Below, piece by piece: positions 1-7,838 of a DNA stretch of 33,003 bases. The notes beneath the pieces were generated by a model. That model was not told where the DNA came from and made no database searches. It saw nothing but the letters and a program-made list of their open reading frames with translations. The DNA lies in the NCBI GenBank assembly GCA_036011785.1, contig DASCOB010000068.1:1-33003 (forward strand), read 5' to 3'. The translations under genes were made by a program, and so were the position numbers. The stretch comes from CAJWGI01 sp036011785. GTDB lineage: Bacteria > Chloroflexota > Anaerolineae > Anaerolineales > UBA11657. Each line of letters begins with the position of its first letter. Position 1 is the first letter of the stretch.

Positions 1-133
1 CCAGCAGTAGGCCGAAAACTAGCAGCACGGTCACCATGGGGATCATCCACCACAATTTCTGCTGCCACAGAAAAGAGAGCACCTCGCCGAACACCCCCAA
101 ATTTACGGCCATTGTGCGCAAGAAAGATTTCAT
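1..133 (-). CDS. DUF5989 family small membrane protein (5' part; runs off the window)
   Basis: The first 44 residues are visible, starting MKSFLRTMAVNLGVFGEV, followed by FLWQQKLWWMIPM and a hydrophobic stretch ending at the window edge. This matches the DUF5989 family, proteins of about 50 residues with one membrane helix that occur in polysaccharide clusters beside NodU-type carbamoyltransferases and SxtJ-like proteins. The ATG is set by a very clear ribosome site: GGAGG at 140-144 (minus strand), six bases from the start. It follows the FAD oxidoreductase gene by 55 bases and is probably in the same operon. The function of the family is unknown. The gene is too short for routine gene callers and is cut by the window, so the C-terminus is not seen. 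Confidence 0.8.
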   Translation of the reverse strand, partial: MKSFLRTMAVNLGVFGEVLSFLWQQKLWWMIPMVTVLLVFGLLL

Positions 134-188
134 CAGCAGCCTCCAAACACGTTGTGTTCTAAGCGTCCCTTTGATATCGCAGCGTTCG

Positions 189-1586
189 TCACGCCTGTAA
201 CGTATCCGCAATTTGTTCAGCCAGAGCAAATGCGCGCTCCATGCACTGGTCGCTATCGATGTAGCGATACTCGCCCGTGCGGCCAAGCACATCCAAATTG
301 GGCTGCGCCTGAACGTATCCAAGTACGTTATCGAGATGCTCTTGAAAACCATGATAACGAATCGGATACGCGTGCATAGCGCGGACGAGGAACAACTTTG
401 AGACGTCTCGGCGCGTGAGGATGCCATCTTGTTCCAGACACGGCAGCGAAAGCTCGAAGAGTTCTTGATCGCTCATCGTCCACAGGTCGTCAGCCCGATG
501 ACAGGAGAATTCCACCGCCAGCATATTCTCTCCCGGCGGGCTTAACGTGTCACAGAACTTATCCATCTCTGCAAGGCGATGGTAGGGACGACCCAGATAG
601 TATACATACGAAGTATCCAGCAATTCTCTCTTCGGGGTGACCGCATAAAGCACAATCAGCGCGAGATATCCGAGCTGCTTCGCGCTCTGTCGAACGGTGG
701 CGGGGGCAGCCGGAGACAACATGCCCACCAGGTCCGGCGTCGGGATTGTGGAGACAACATAATCGGCTTCCAGCTTGACTGCCTGGCCACTCTGATGGGC
801 CACCACTATATATCCGCCCTCTGCGGTCGCTTGAACCTCTGAGACCTTGGCATTGCGGCGGATAACGCCGCCCATATTCAGTACCCGCTCGGCGATTTCC
901 TCCGCGATCACCCCATAACCACGGGTCGGGTAGCGGAGCGGCAGCACGAGCTCCCGCTCCGTGAGAGACTGTGCCTGTCCACTCACCTTACGCAAAAGCA
1001 TCATTCGGAGGCTTTTCATGAAGTTCAGACGCGTGCTGGTGGGCAGAATCTCGGGCGAAAGCTGCTCGCAGGGTAGTTTCCAGAACCCTTCCGTGTATGG
1101 GCGAAAGAAAACCTTGGCCAGATGGCTGCCGAAATTGGCGGCCGCCCACTCCCCGAAATGCGACTGGGGCACATCCGACCCAAGCGTCCGCTGTACGCTC
1201 TGCATTAATTGAGCCCATAGAAATGTCGCCACCGAGGCGATGGCATCGACCGGCGGGAAGTTCAGCATCACGTTTTTGGCGCTGAGCGGGTAATCCAAAA
1301 AGCGGCCCTGCACGTGGAGCTGCGCACTTCGCTGAAAACTGACCACATCGTCTGCCACGAGGTCGGTGATGCGATCAACGATCTCTTCCTTCTGGGTGAT
1401 GAAGAAATGTGGACCAAAATCAAGGCAATATTTGCCTCCGTCAGGACGCACCGTGCCGGCCAGACCGCCGATGTGATCCTCAGCCTCACATATTTCCGCC
1501 TGAAAGCCGAGTTCCTGCAGCCGTAAGGCAATTGTGACGCCGGAGATGCCACCGCCTAAGACGACAATGCGTTTCTTGCTAGTCAA
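189..1586 (-). CDS. FAD-dependent oxidoreductase, amine oxidase/protoporphyrinogen oxidase-like fold
   Basis: The protein has 465 residues. An N-terminal FAD-binding Rossmann motif (VVLGGGISGVTIALRLQELG, about residues 8-27) is followed by an acidic residue ending strand 2 (CEAEDHIGGLAGT), the usual NAD_binding_8/amine-oxidase layout. The C-terminal FAD signature is LGRTGEYRYIDSDQCMERAF. The middle has the aromatic, Trp-rich character of substrate domains in relatives found in sugar clusters, which are distantly similar to UDP-galactopyranose mutase and HemY. The start is a TTG; no ATG lies near a possible N-terminus, and the FAD motif begins only eight residues in. It follows a methyltransferase gene by 36 bases. 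I infer redox modification of a nucleotide sugar or lipid-linked sugar; the substrate cannot be read from sequence. Confidence 0.85.
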   Translation of the reverse strand: MTSKKRIVVLGGGISGVTIALRLQELGFQAEICEAEDHIGGLAGTVRPDGGKYCLDFGPHFFITQKEEIVDRITDLVADDVVSFQRSAQLHVQGRFLDYPLSAKNVMLNFPPVDAIASVATFLWAQLMQSVQRTLGSDVPQSHFGEWAAANFGSHLAKVFFRPYTEGFWKLPCEQLSPEILPTSTRLNFMKSLRMMLLRKVSGQAQSLTERELVLPLRYPTRGYGVIAEEIAERVLNMGGVIRRNAKVSEVQATAEGGYIVVAHQSGQAVKLEADYVVSTIPTPDLVGMLSPAAPATVRQSAKQLGYLALIVLYAVTPKRELLDTSYVYYLGRPYHRLAEMDKFCDTLSPPGENMLAVEFSCHRADDLWTMSDQELFELSLPCLEQDGILTRRDVSKLFLVRAMHAYPIRYHGFQEHLDNVLGYVQAQPNLDVLGRTGEYRYIDSDQCMERAFALAEQIADTLQA

Positions 1587-1622
1587 AGCTGATTGCCCAC
1601 CTTGTGGAATATGTCGCCGGTT

Positions 1623-2360
1623 TTAGAACTCGATCAACACGTTTTGGTAATTCGCGTTGACGGTAAATTGAGTCTCTAGCGTGGTCACTTTCAGGCCCAA
1701 GTCACGACCCAGGGATTCTAAGAATCGGTCTGGCACATCCAGATAGCTGTTGCCGCGTTGCTTTATCTCACGGTAGCGGGCATCGGCCAGCCATATTCTC
1801 GTGACAACCCGGGCAGCATCCACAAACATCCCTTCGCGCAGCACGAAGGAAAGTGCATTCACGTTGTCTTTGAAGGTGCGATGTCTGTTTCCAATGTCTC
1901 CGATTATCATCTTGGCACCTGAGACGCATATTTGCTGCATGCCGCGCACGAACGCAGCCACATGATCAAGGTGGGCAAAATAATGCAAAACGCTGAAGCA
2001 GATAACTTTCGTGAACCCGGCGCCCAACATGGAGAGATCGCTCATATCTGTTTGGACCCGCGCGACAGCGACATTGTTGGTCGAAGCGAATTTCCGTTTG
2101 CAGACTTTGACGTAATGCTCAGACGCATCAGCACACACAACAGAGCCAAGTCTGCCTGCCGCGATTTCCGCAAAGTGGCCATTGCCACAGCCGAAATCTA
2201 GCACTTTGTCGTCCTCACGAAAATCCATTATCTCGGAACTGAGCCGCACAAAGGTCTTCATCTGTTTGCGCCAGAGGCTGGAGTTTGCCCAAACATTCTC
2301 ACTGTTCCAGTACTCAACCCAAGGGTTTTCCCGCTCGGCAGCGTCCAAAGGCTTGTTCAC
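1623..2360 (-). CDS. class I SAM-dependent methyltransferase
   Basis: The protein has 245 residues. The glycine-rich SAM-binding motif I is VLDFGCGNGHFAEIAAG (about residues 53-69), with acidic motif II at VVCADAS and a post-motif segment FTKVICFSVLHYFAH. This is the Methyltransf_11/25 type. The GTG start overlaps the last bases of the preceding SDR gene (GTGA, 4 bases), so the two are translationally coupled. Its place after three SDR genes suggests O- or N-methylation of the sugar made by the neighbouring enzymes, but the acceptor is unknown. It is not related in domain plan to the larger zinc-type methyltransferase at 5324-6577. Confidence 0.85.
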   Translation of the reverse strand: MNKPLDAAERENPWVEYWNSENVWANSSLWRKQMKTFVRLSSEIMDFREDDKVLDFGCGNGHFAEIAAGRLGSVVCADASEHYVKVCKRKFASTNNVAVARVQTDMSDLSMLGAGFTKVICFSVLHYFAHLDHVAAFVRGMQQICVSGAKMIIGDIGNRHRTFKDNVNALSFVLREGMFVDAARVVTRIWLADARYREIKQRGNSYLDVPDRFLESLGRDLGLKVTTLETQFTVNANYQNVLIEF

Positions 2361-3307
2361 CGGTTATTCTGCATCACACCGCTCAACAGCTCAAATGTCC
2401 CCCGAACACCGGCCGCCAGGTTGCCACGATATGAGAAACCCAACTCTCGGATTTTGCTGTCATCCACGCGATAGGATACCTGATTGAGCAGCCTGGTACT
2501 AGTGTATTCTATAATAATCTCGGGAGCGTTGCTGCGCACTACGTCGATTAACTGGTCGAGAGTCGCATTCAAGGTAACAACGTTATATACCTGTCCTGCT
2601 GCTTCGGGGCGGTCCAGTATAAATTCAATCGCGGCCACAGCGTCCTCCAGTGCCAGATAGGGCCGAACCAGTTCAACCGCATCCGACCAGACCGTGAGCG
2701 GCCGGCCGGTTACCGCGGAGAAGATAAATTTGTTGACCGCCGTGTGAAAACGCATTCCCAGGCTAGGGCCGAATATAGTTCCAAGGCGCAGCACCACGCC
2801 GCTGATTTCGCCGCGCTCAGTAGCAGCTAGGATTTCGTCCTCGGCGGCAAGTTTGCTGGTGGCATAGGGACTTTGCGGGCACAATTCGCTGCGGTCGCAG
2901 TCCTCTCGCGCAATCCCGCTGACAGGACCGTACACGCTGGTGGTGGAAGGAAACAGCAGAGGCAGCACCCCTCGTTGTGCGCATGCCTGCACTACATTCC
3001 TCGTCCCACCGTAATTTACGGATTGCACCTTTTCTGAGATGTCGAAGCTTCCTTCGGCATTGGTGATTGCCGCCAGATGCACCACGGCATCCACACCCCG
3101 CATAACCTGGGCGACATCATCCGGCGCCAACACATCGCCCTCAACAAAAGTGTACTTCACTTCTTTTGGCAAATCGAACAGGGAAGCGTAACGCTGAGTG
3201 AGCAGATTGTCCAGAATGGTGATTGCCCGCACGCGGCGGTTCTCTGCCAAGCGGCGAATGAGTTCGGAACCAATGTGGCCGAGGCCGCCAGTAACTAGGA
3301 CATGCAC
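2357..3307 (-). CDS. NAD-dependent epimerase/dehydratase (extended SDR)
   Basis: The protein has 316 residues. The Rossmann motif VTGGLGHIGSELIRRL is at the N-terminus. Next come VVHLAAITNAEGS, the catalytic Ser/Thr region FPSTTSVYGP and the active-site YATSK (YxxxK). The C-terminal part carries the usual substrate-domain segment RPYLALEDAVAAIEF. The GTG start lies three bases after the stop of the upstream SDR gene. It is the last of three SDR genes in tandem and couples to a methyltransferase downstream. It probably acts as a nucleotide-sugar epimerase, dehydratase or reductase; the exact reaction cannot be assigned. It is more diverged from the other two tandem SDRs than they are from each other. 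Confidence 0.88.
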   Translation of the reverse strand: MHVLVTGGLGHIGSELIRRLAENRRVRAITILDNLLTQRYASLFDLPKEVKYTFVEGDVLAPDDVAQVMRGVDAVVHLAAITNAEGSFDISEKVQSVNYGGTRNVVQACAQRGVLPLLFPSTTSVYGPVSGIAREDCDRSELCPQSPYATSKLAAEDEILAATERGEISGVVLRLGTIFGPSLGMRFHTAVNKFIFSAVTGRPLTVWSDAVELVRPYLALEDAVAAIEFILDRPEAAGQVYNVVTLNATLDQLIDVVRSNAPEIIIEYTSTRLLNQVSYRVDDSKIRELGFSYRGNLAAGVRGTFELLSGVMQNNR

Positions 3308-3310
3308 GAG

Positions 3311-4294
3311 TTAACTTCTCGCCCGAAAATGCCGCACGGTTGCCTGCATCCCTTCTTCCAGACCGACGGCAGCCTTCCACCCCAGATCTGCATCAATCTC
3401 AGCGCTGTCAATGACAATGTCACCGACGTCGATGCGCTTGCGGTCATCCGGCCACTCGACATGCAGTACGCGACCGGCACCGCAGGCAGCGATGATGCTC
3501 TCGGCTAGTTCTTTGACGCTCACCGAGCGATCGTCACCTGCGAACCAGATCTTCCCGCGAGAATTCGCGTGAGCCGCAAGCGCAAGTGCTGTCACAGCAT
3601 CTTGCACGTAGAGCACGCTGCGCAATTGCTCACCGTCGCCATAGATAGTAAGAGGCTGGTCGCGCAGAGCGAGGCCGATGAAGTAATTGATGAAACCAAA
3701 ATCGGCGCTACTGATGTTGGCCCGAGGCCCGTACACGTTTGGCAGTCGCACTGAATTGACTGCCATGTCGTAGGCACTGGCGTAGATGCGGCAATAGTAC
3801 TCGGCCGCTGCTTTATTTGCTGAGTAGATGTCCACAGGCGCGACCGGGTGTCTCTCGGTGATGGGCTTCGCAATCATGGGCCCTATCTGCGTGCTGGTAC
3901 CCACATAAACCATGCGTGCCGCCGGTTGAAACCGGCGCAGCGCCTCCAAGATATTCAGCGTACCAATGCAGTTGACAGCAACGTCGAGCTGCGGATCGCG
4001 CATCGAATACGGATGTGAGGTATGCGCGGCACAATGGAAAAGGAATGCTGCGTGCTGCACCACGGAAGCCGCCGCGTCGAATTCGCAGATGTCAGCCGAA
4101 ACCAGTTCGACGCTATCATCAATGCCCCTAATGTTGATGATGTCGCCCCCAGAGCGAGGATCGAGCGAATCGATTATTGCCACCTCCGCACCGCCCTCAA
4201 CCAGAGAGTGCACCAGGTTGCTGCCGATGAAGCCCAAACCGCCGGTTACGACCACACGCTTGCCGGCAAATTTCCCAAAGGCCTCACTGCTCAC
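3311..4294 (-). CDS. NAD-dependent epimerase/dehydratase (extended SDR)
   Basis: From the chosen start the protein has 327 residues. I chose a GTG at 4292-4294 because AAGGAG sits seven bases upstream (4302-4307), and because the protein then begins VSSEAFGKFAGKRVVVTGG, a normal distance before the GGLGFIGSN cofactor motif. An upstream ATG at 4387 would add 31 residues with no SDR character lying inside the previous gene. Other motifs are FHCAAHTSHPYS, YVGTSTQIG, YSANK (YxxxK) and a C-terminal RIDVGDIVIDSAEI. It overlaps the upstream SDR by 11 bases. The GGLGFIGSN, TQxG and DVGD motifs are shared with that neighbour, so the pair looks like an old tandem duplication. Confidence 0.9.
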   Translation of the reverse strand: MSSEAFGKFAGKRVVVTGGLGFIGSNLVHSLVEGGAEVAIIDSLDPRSGGDIINIRGIDDSVELVSADICEFDAAASVVQHAAFLFHCAAHTSHPYSMRDPQLDVAVNCIGTLNILEALRRFQPAARMVYVGTSTQIGPMIAKPITERHPVAPVDIYSANKAAAEYYCRIYASAYDMAVNSVRLPNVYGPRANISSADFGFINYFIGLALRDQPLTIYGDGEQLRSVLYVQDAVTALALAAHANSRGKIWFAGDDRSVSVKELAESIIAACGAGRVLHVEWPDDRKRIDVGDIVIDSAEIDADLGWKAAVGLEEGMQATVRHFRARS

Positions 4295-5297
4295 GTGAAT
4301 GCTCCTTAACACCGTCCCGGTAGAAGTTGATGGTGTTTTTGAGTCCTTCCGCAAAACTGACGCGCGGATACCAGCCTGTATCCTCACGCAGCTTGCGATT
4401 GTCGGCGATGAAGTCGCCGACGTCCATCTTCTTCTCTGCAGCCGGAAATGGCACCCGCCGGATTTCCGCCTTTACTCCGACCGTTTCATGAACTGCGTCC
4501 ACTAGCAAACTGATCATCTCGTGAAACTTCAGCCCGCTGCCGGAACCAAAGACATAGGCTCTCCCGGCCGTGCGCGGCGATGCTGCCGCCTGCAACAGCG
4601 CGTCTACCACATTCTGCACATATGAGTAATCGCGAACGAAATCGCCCGGTTCATAAACCGTCAGCGGCGCCCCGTTCATCGCCCTCCACAACATGAAATT
4701 AAGTATTCCTCGCTGCGGATTGCTCACCTGCTGCCGCTCTCCGAAAACATTTGCAAGGCGCAATGTGGTGGTCTTCAGTCCGTAGTTCTGGTAGTACACG
4801 TAAAGATATTTCTCACAGGTAAGTTTGTGCGCGTCGTACAGAGTGAGCGGCCAATCGGGTTGATCTTCCGCCACCGGCAGCCTGGTCGCGCGTCCAACTT
4901 GCGTGACTGTGCCCGGCATGACTACAGCGGCCTCGGGGCACATCTCCCGGCAGCCCTCCAGCAGCGCCAGCGTGACGCCGCAATTTGCGCGCAAATCTTG
5001 AAGCGGGGAGTCCATTGATTGCACATGACTGGTCTGCGCCGCCAGATGAAAGACGTAATCTTGCCTCGGCAGCAGAGTATACAGTGTCGACACGACAGAA
5101 TCCTCCGTGCTCATATCCACCAATTCTACGCGCAAGCGATCCTTCATCGAAGCGACGTTTGCCTCTTTTTGCAGCGAGCGCGTCAGCAAAGTGACCTGAC
5201 AGCCCAGCGAAACGCAACGTAGCGCCAGATTGCTGCCGATGAAGCCCAGCCCACCGGTAATCAACACTCGTCGCCCTGAAATAGCCGCAAAATCCAT
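4284..5297 (-). CDS. NAD-dependent epimerase/dehydratase (extended SDR)
   Basis: The protein has 337 residues. The cofactor motif is VLITGGLGFIGSNLALR, then FHLAAQTSHVQSMDSP, MPGTVTQVGR in the catalytic Ser/Thr region, YDAHK as the YxxxK pair, and RDYSYVQNVVDALL. Near the C-terminus are KKMDVGDFIADNRKLRED and GWYPRVSFAEGLKNTI. The last two resemble nucleotide-sugar 4,6-dehydratase/epimerase relatives in which a D(I/V)GD segment precedes a GW-P-P stretch. It starts 26 bases after the zinc-type methyltransferase gene, with a GGA 9 bases before the ATG. It is probably one of several SDRs acting on the same unusual sugar; the product is not assignable. Confidence 0.9.
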   Translation of the reverse strand: MDFAAISGRRVLITGGLGFIGSNLALRCVSLGCQVTLLTRSLQKEANVASMKDRLRVELVDMSTEDSVVSTLYTLLPRQDYVFHLAAQTSHVQSMDSPLQDLRANCGVTLALLEGCREMCPEAAVVMPGTVTQVGRATRLPVAEDQPDWPLTLYDAHKLTCEKYLYVYYQNYGLKTTTLRLANVFGERQQVSNPQRGILNFMLWRAMNGAPLTVYEPGDFVRDYSYVQNVVDALLQAAASPRTAGRAYVFGSGSGLKFHEMISLLVDAVHETVGVKAEIRRVPFPAAEKKMDVGDFIADNRKLREDTGWYPRVSFAEGLKNTINFYRDGVKEHSREQ

Positions 5298-5323
5298 GCC
5301 GCGCTTCCATCATCCGGCCGGAT

Positions 5324-6577
5324 TCATGCAATCCGCGCCGTGGGTATATGCGTGATGAACTGGCCGCCCTGCTCGAGGAAGGCCTGCTCCTTGGAAGCAA
5401 TTTCGGTCAAGTGATTCCACGCAAGCACAAAAGCATAATTCGGGTAATCGGCCGCAAACCGGTCAATCGGCACAATGGGGATGTGAGTGCCGGGCGTGAA
5501 AAGCCCGTGTTTCGAGGGGGTGTTGTCGCAGACGTATTCCAATATCTGTAGTCCGATGCCACAGTAATTCAAGATGACCGTGCCCTTGGAAGAAGCCGCA
5601 TAGCCGACCAATCGGGCGCCATCAGCGTGCAATCCTCGCAGCAATTCTATCAGTGAGGCGCGCGATTGCTGCACACGCTCCGCGAAAGCCGAATAGGTCT
5701 GCAGGGACACGAGCCCATATTCGCGCTCAGCTGCCAGCTGCGCCGTGACCGATGGGCCGACCACACGATTACACGCCGACCGGCAGCCATAAACTCGCAT
5801 TGATCCGCCGTGCACCGGTATCGGTTCAACGCGGAAGATTCGCAGGCCGTGCTTTTCGAACAGCCGGCACAGCGAGGTCACGCTAAAGTAATACACATGC
5901 TCATCATAAATCTGGTCGTAGGCCAGCTGCATCATGATTTCCATCAGATAAGGGTCTTCAAAAATGAAGACGCCCTCCGGATCGAGCAACGTCTCGAGGG
6001 CGCGCGCCACGCCGTTCAGGTCCGGTATGTGGCAGAGCACGTTCGCACCGATCACCAACTGCGCCGGCCCGTGCTCGGCGCGCAGGCTATCCGCCAGGTT
6101 CGTATTGAAGAATTCAGAGATGACGTGCAGCCCTTTCTCGCGAGCGACCCTGGCCACATTTGCGGATGGCTCAATGCCAATCGCTTTGGGGCTATACACC
6201 GCTATTTTCTGCAGCAGGATGCCATCGTTGGCGCCGATTTCCACGACCGGCAAGTGCTCGTCGTACAGGATTTCCGCGCCGATTCTGCACGCCAATTTGT
6301 CGAAATGCTCATCCATCACGCGCGAGATTGAGGAGAAATAAGCATAGTGGTCATGGAAAAGTATGTTTGGATCGACGGCCTCCACCAATTGCACCATCAG
6401 GCAGGATTCGCAAAAACCGGCCTGCAACCGAAAGGTGTATTCCGGTTGCGACAGTTGCTCGCTCGAGAGAAAGGCGTTGGCGATGGGCATCGTCCCAAGG
6501 TCTAAGAAAGGCTGAAGCGTCGCCTCGCCACAAATGCGACAGCTCAGGCCAGCCGTGGATGATTTCAGCGTATTCAT
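5324..6577 (-). CDS. zinc-containing SAM methyltransferase of the NovU/TylC3 C-methyltransferase type
   Basis: From the ATG at 6577 the protein has 417 residues. It has three parts. A zinc-type N-terminus has CRICG followed by CESC about 45 residues later (Methyltransf_13). A central SAM fold has VVEIGANDGILLQKIA and VIGANVLCHIPDLNG. The C-terminal domain has GYAASSKGTVILNYCGIG and VLAWNHLTEI (Methyltransf_14). This architecture is known from enzymes that C-methylate keto-sugar nucleotides to give branched sugars. With the aminotransferase just upstream and three SDRs just downstream, a C-methylated amino sugar is a reasonable inference. A GTG at 6616 would add 13 residues of no clear family character, so I prefer the ATG. 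Confidence 0.88.
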   Translation of the reverse strand: MNTLKSSTAGLSCRICGEATLQPFLDLGTMPIANAFLSSEQLSQPEYTFRLQAGFCESCLMVQLVEAVDPNILFHDHYAYFSSISRVMDEHFDKLACRIGAEILYDEHLPVVEIGANDGILLQKIAVYSPKAIGIEPSANVARVAREKGLHVISEFFNTNLADSLRAEHGPAQLVIGANVLCHIPDLNGVARALETLLDPEGVFIFEDPYLMEIMMQLAYDQIYDEHVYYFSVTSLCRLFEKHGLRIFRVEPIPVHGGSMRVYGCRSACNRVVGPSVTAQLAAEREYGLVSLQTYSAFAERVQQSRASLIELLRGLHADGARLVGYAASSKGTVILNYCGIGLQILEYVCDNTPSKHGLFTPGTHIPIVPIDRFAADYPNYAFVLAWNHLTEIASKEQAFLEQGGQFITHIPTARIA

Positions 6578-6668
6578 TGGGTTGGTGGAATCACTTTGCG
6601 CGGAATTATAACGCACGCTTCAGTGACGGAGATCTGCAAGGTTCGAGTGCGGCTGCGTCACTTGCACT

Positions 6669-7793
6669 TCACTGGTTCAGTCGAGTCCACTCCGAGATGC
6701 TTTGTACTACCGTATCTACCGCGGCGGGCGTCAACTCTGGATACATCGGTAGGCTCAGGATTTCGCTGGCGGCAGCATCGCTGTGCGTGAGCTCTCCCGC
6801 GGTAGGCACGCGGCGGACATACGCGGGCTGCCGGTGCACCGGCGCGGGGTAGTGGATCGCTGTGCTGATGCCGAAATCACGCAAGTGCTTGCGCAGCGCG
6901 TCGCGCTGTTTGGTGCGAATCACAAACTGATGATACACATGTTGGACGTCCGAGCACACTGCCGGTAGCCCGATTTCCGCCCCTGCGAGCAGTTCCCGAT
7001 AGCGGCGCGCGTATGATCTGCGCCGACCATTTTCGGAATGCAGGTGCGGCAACTTGGCGCGCAGAATGGCCGCCTGCAACGGGTCGAGACGGCTGTTGCC
7101 TCCCGGAGCAGCACTGACGTACCGTTTGCGCCAACCGTACTGGCGCAAAGCACGTACCTTTTCGGCCATACCGGCGTCGCCACTCACCACCGCGCCGCCA
7201 TCGCCGAGCGCGCCGAGATTCTTGGTTGGGTAAAAACTAAAGGCTGCCATATGTCCCCACGCGCCGACGGTGCGTCCATCAATTACAGCGCCATGCGCCT
7301 GAGCGCAATCTTCAACAACGTACAATCCGTACTCCATGGCGATCCGGCAAATAGAGGGCATATCCGCCGGATGGCCATAGAGATGCACTGGCACCACCGC
7401 GCGCGGGCGTCCGGGGGGCGGGTCTCGCAATGCAGCCTGGAAACAGTCCGCGTCCATGGTGTAGCTGTGCGGACAAATATCCACTAGCAATGGCGTCGCG
7501 CCAGTGAGCTCAATCGCCGCCACCGTCGCCACCGCCGTGTGCGCGACGGTGAAGACCAGATCACCCGCACCAACACCGCACGCGCGCAGCGCCAGTTCAA
7601 GCGCGTCCGTGCCGGAGGCCACCCCCACAGCATGCGAAGCGCCCACATAATCCGCGAACTCTCGCTCGAACGCGACCACCTCTTCGCCGAGGATGTACCA
7701 ACCGCTGTCGAGCACGCGCTGCACGGCTGCATCGATTTCGGTGCGATGGGCGTGATAGTTGGCGTGCGGGTCAGTTTGCGGTATCTGTGCCAT
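6669..7793 (-). CDS. DegT/DnrJ/EryC1/StrS family sugar aminotransferase
   Basis: The protein has 374 residues, the usual family length. It contains VASGTDALELAL (phosphate-binding loop), VVEDCAQAHGA with D162 expected to contact the PLP pyridine nitrogen, and SFYPTKNLGALGDGG with K191 as the likely Schiff-base lysine. The start is ATG. The family transfers an amino group, usually from glutamate, to a keto group on a nucleotide sugar. It lies 45 bases after asnB and 91 bases before the C-methyltransferase gene. The neighbours suggest it supplies a 3- or 4-amino group on a deoxysugar. The regiochemistry cannot be read from sequence. Confidence 0.95.
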   Translation of the reverse strand: MAQIPQTDPHANYHAHRTEIDAAVQRVLDSGWYILGEEVVAFEREFADYVGASHAVGVASGTDALELALRACGVGAGDLVFTVAHTAVATVAAIELTGATPLLVDICPHSYTMDADCFQAALRDPPPGRPRAVVPVHLYGHPADMPSICRIAMEYGLYVVEDCAQAHGAVIDGRTVGAWGHMAAFSFYPTKNLGALGDGGAVVSGDAGMAEKVRALRQYGWRKRYVSAAPGGNSRLDPLQAAILRAKLPHLHSENGRRRSYARRYRELLAGAEIGLPAVCSDVQHVYHQFVIRTKQRDALRKHLRDFGISTAIHYPAPVHRQPAYVRRVPTAGELTHSDAAASEILSLPMYPELTPAAVDTVVQSISEWTRLNQ

Positions 7794-7838
7794 TACTTGT
7801 GGAATGGATGTTACACCGGTATGAATATTACACGCCGG

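Noticed and set aside
5810..6331. Plus-strand open frame of 173 codons
   Set aside because: It lies wholly antisense to the zinc-type methyltransferase gene, whose domains are clear, and its translation has no family character.
6605..6610. TATAAT on the minus strand just before the zinc-type methyltransferase gene
   Set aside because: The -10 match is perfect, but no -35 box lies at 16-18 bases (the hexamer there is ATCTCC), and the gene is in a tight co-directional run. Too weak to list as a promoter.
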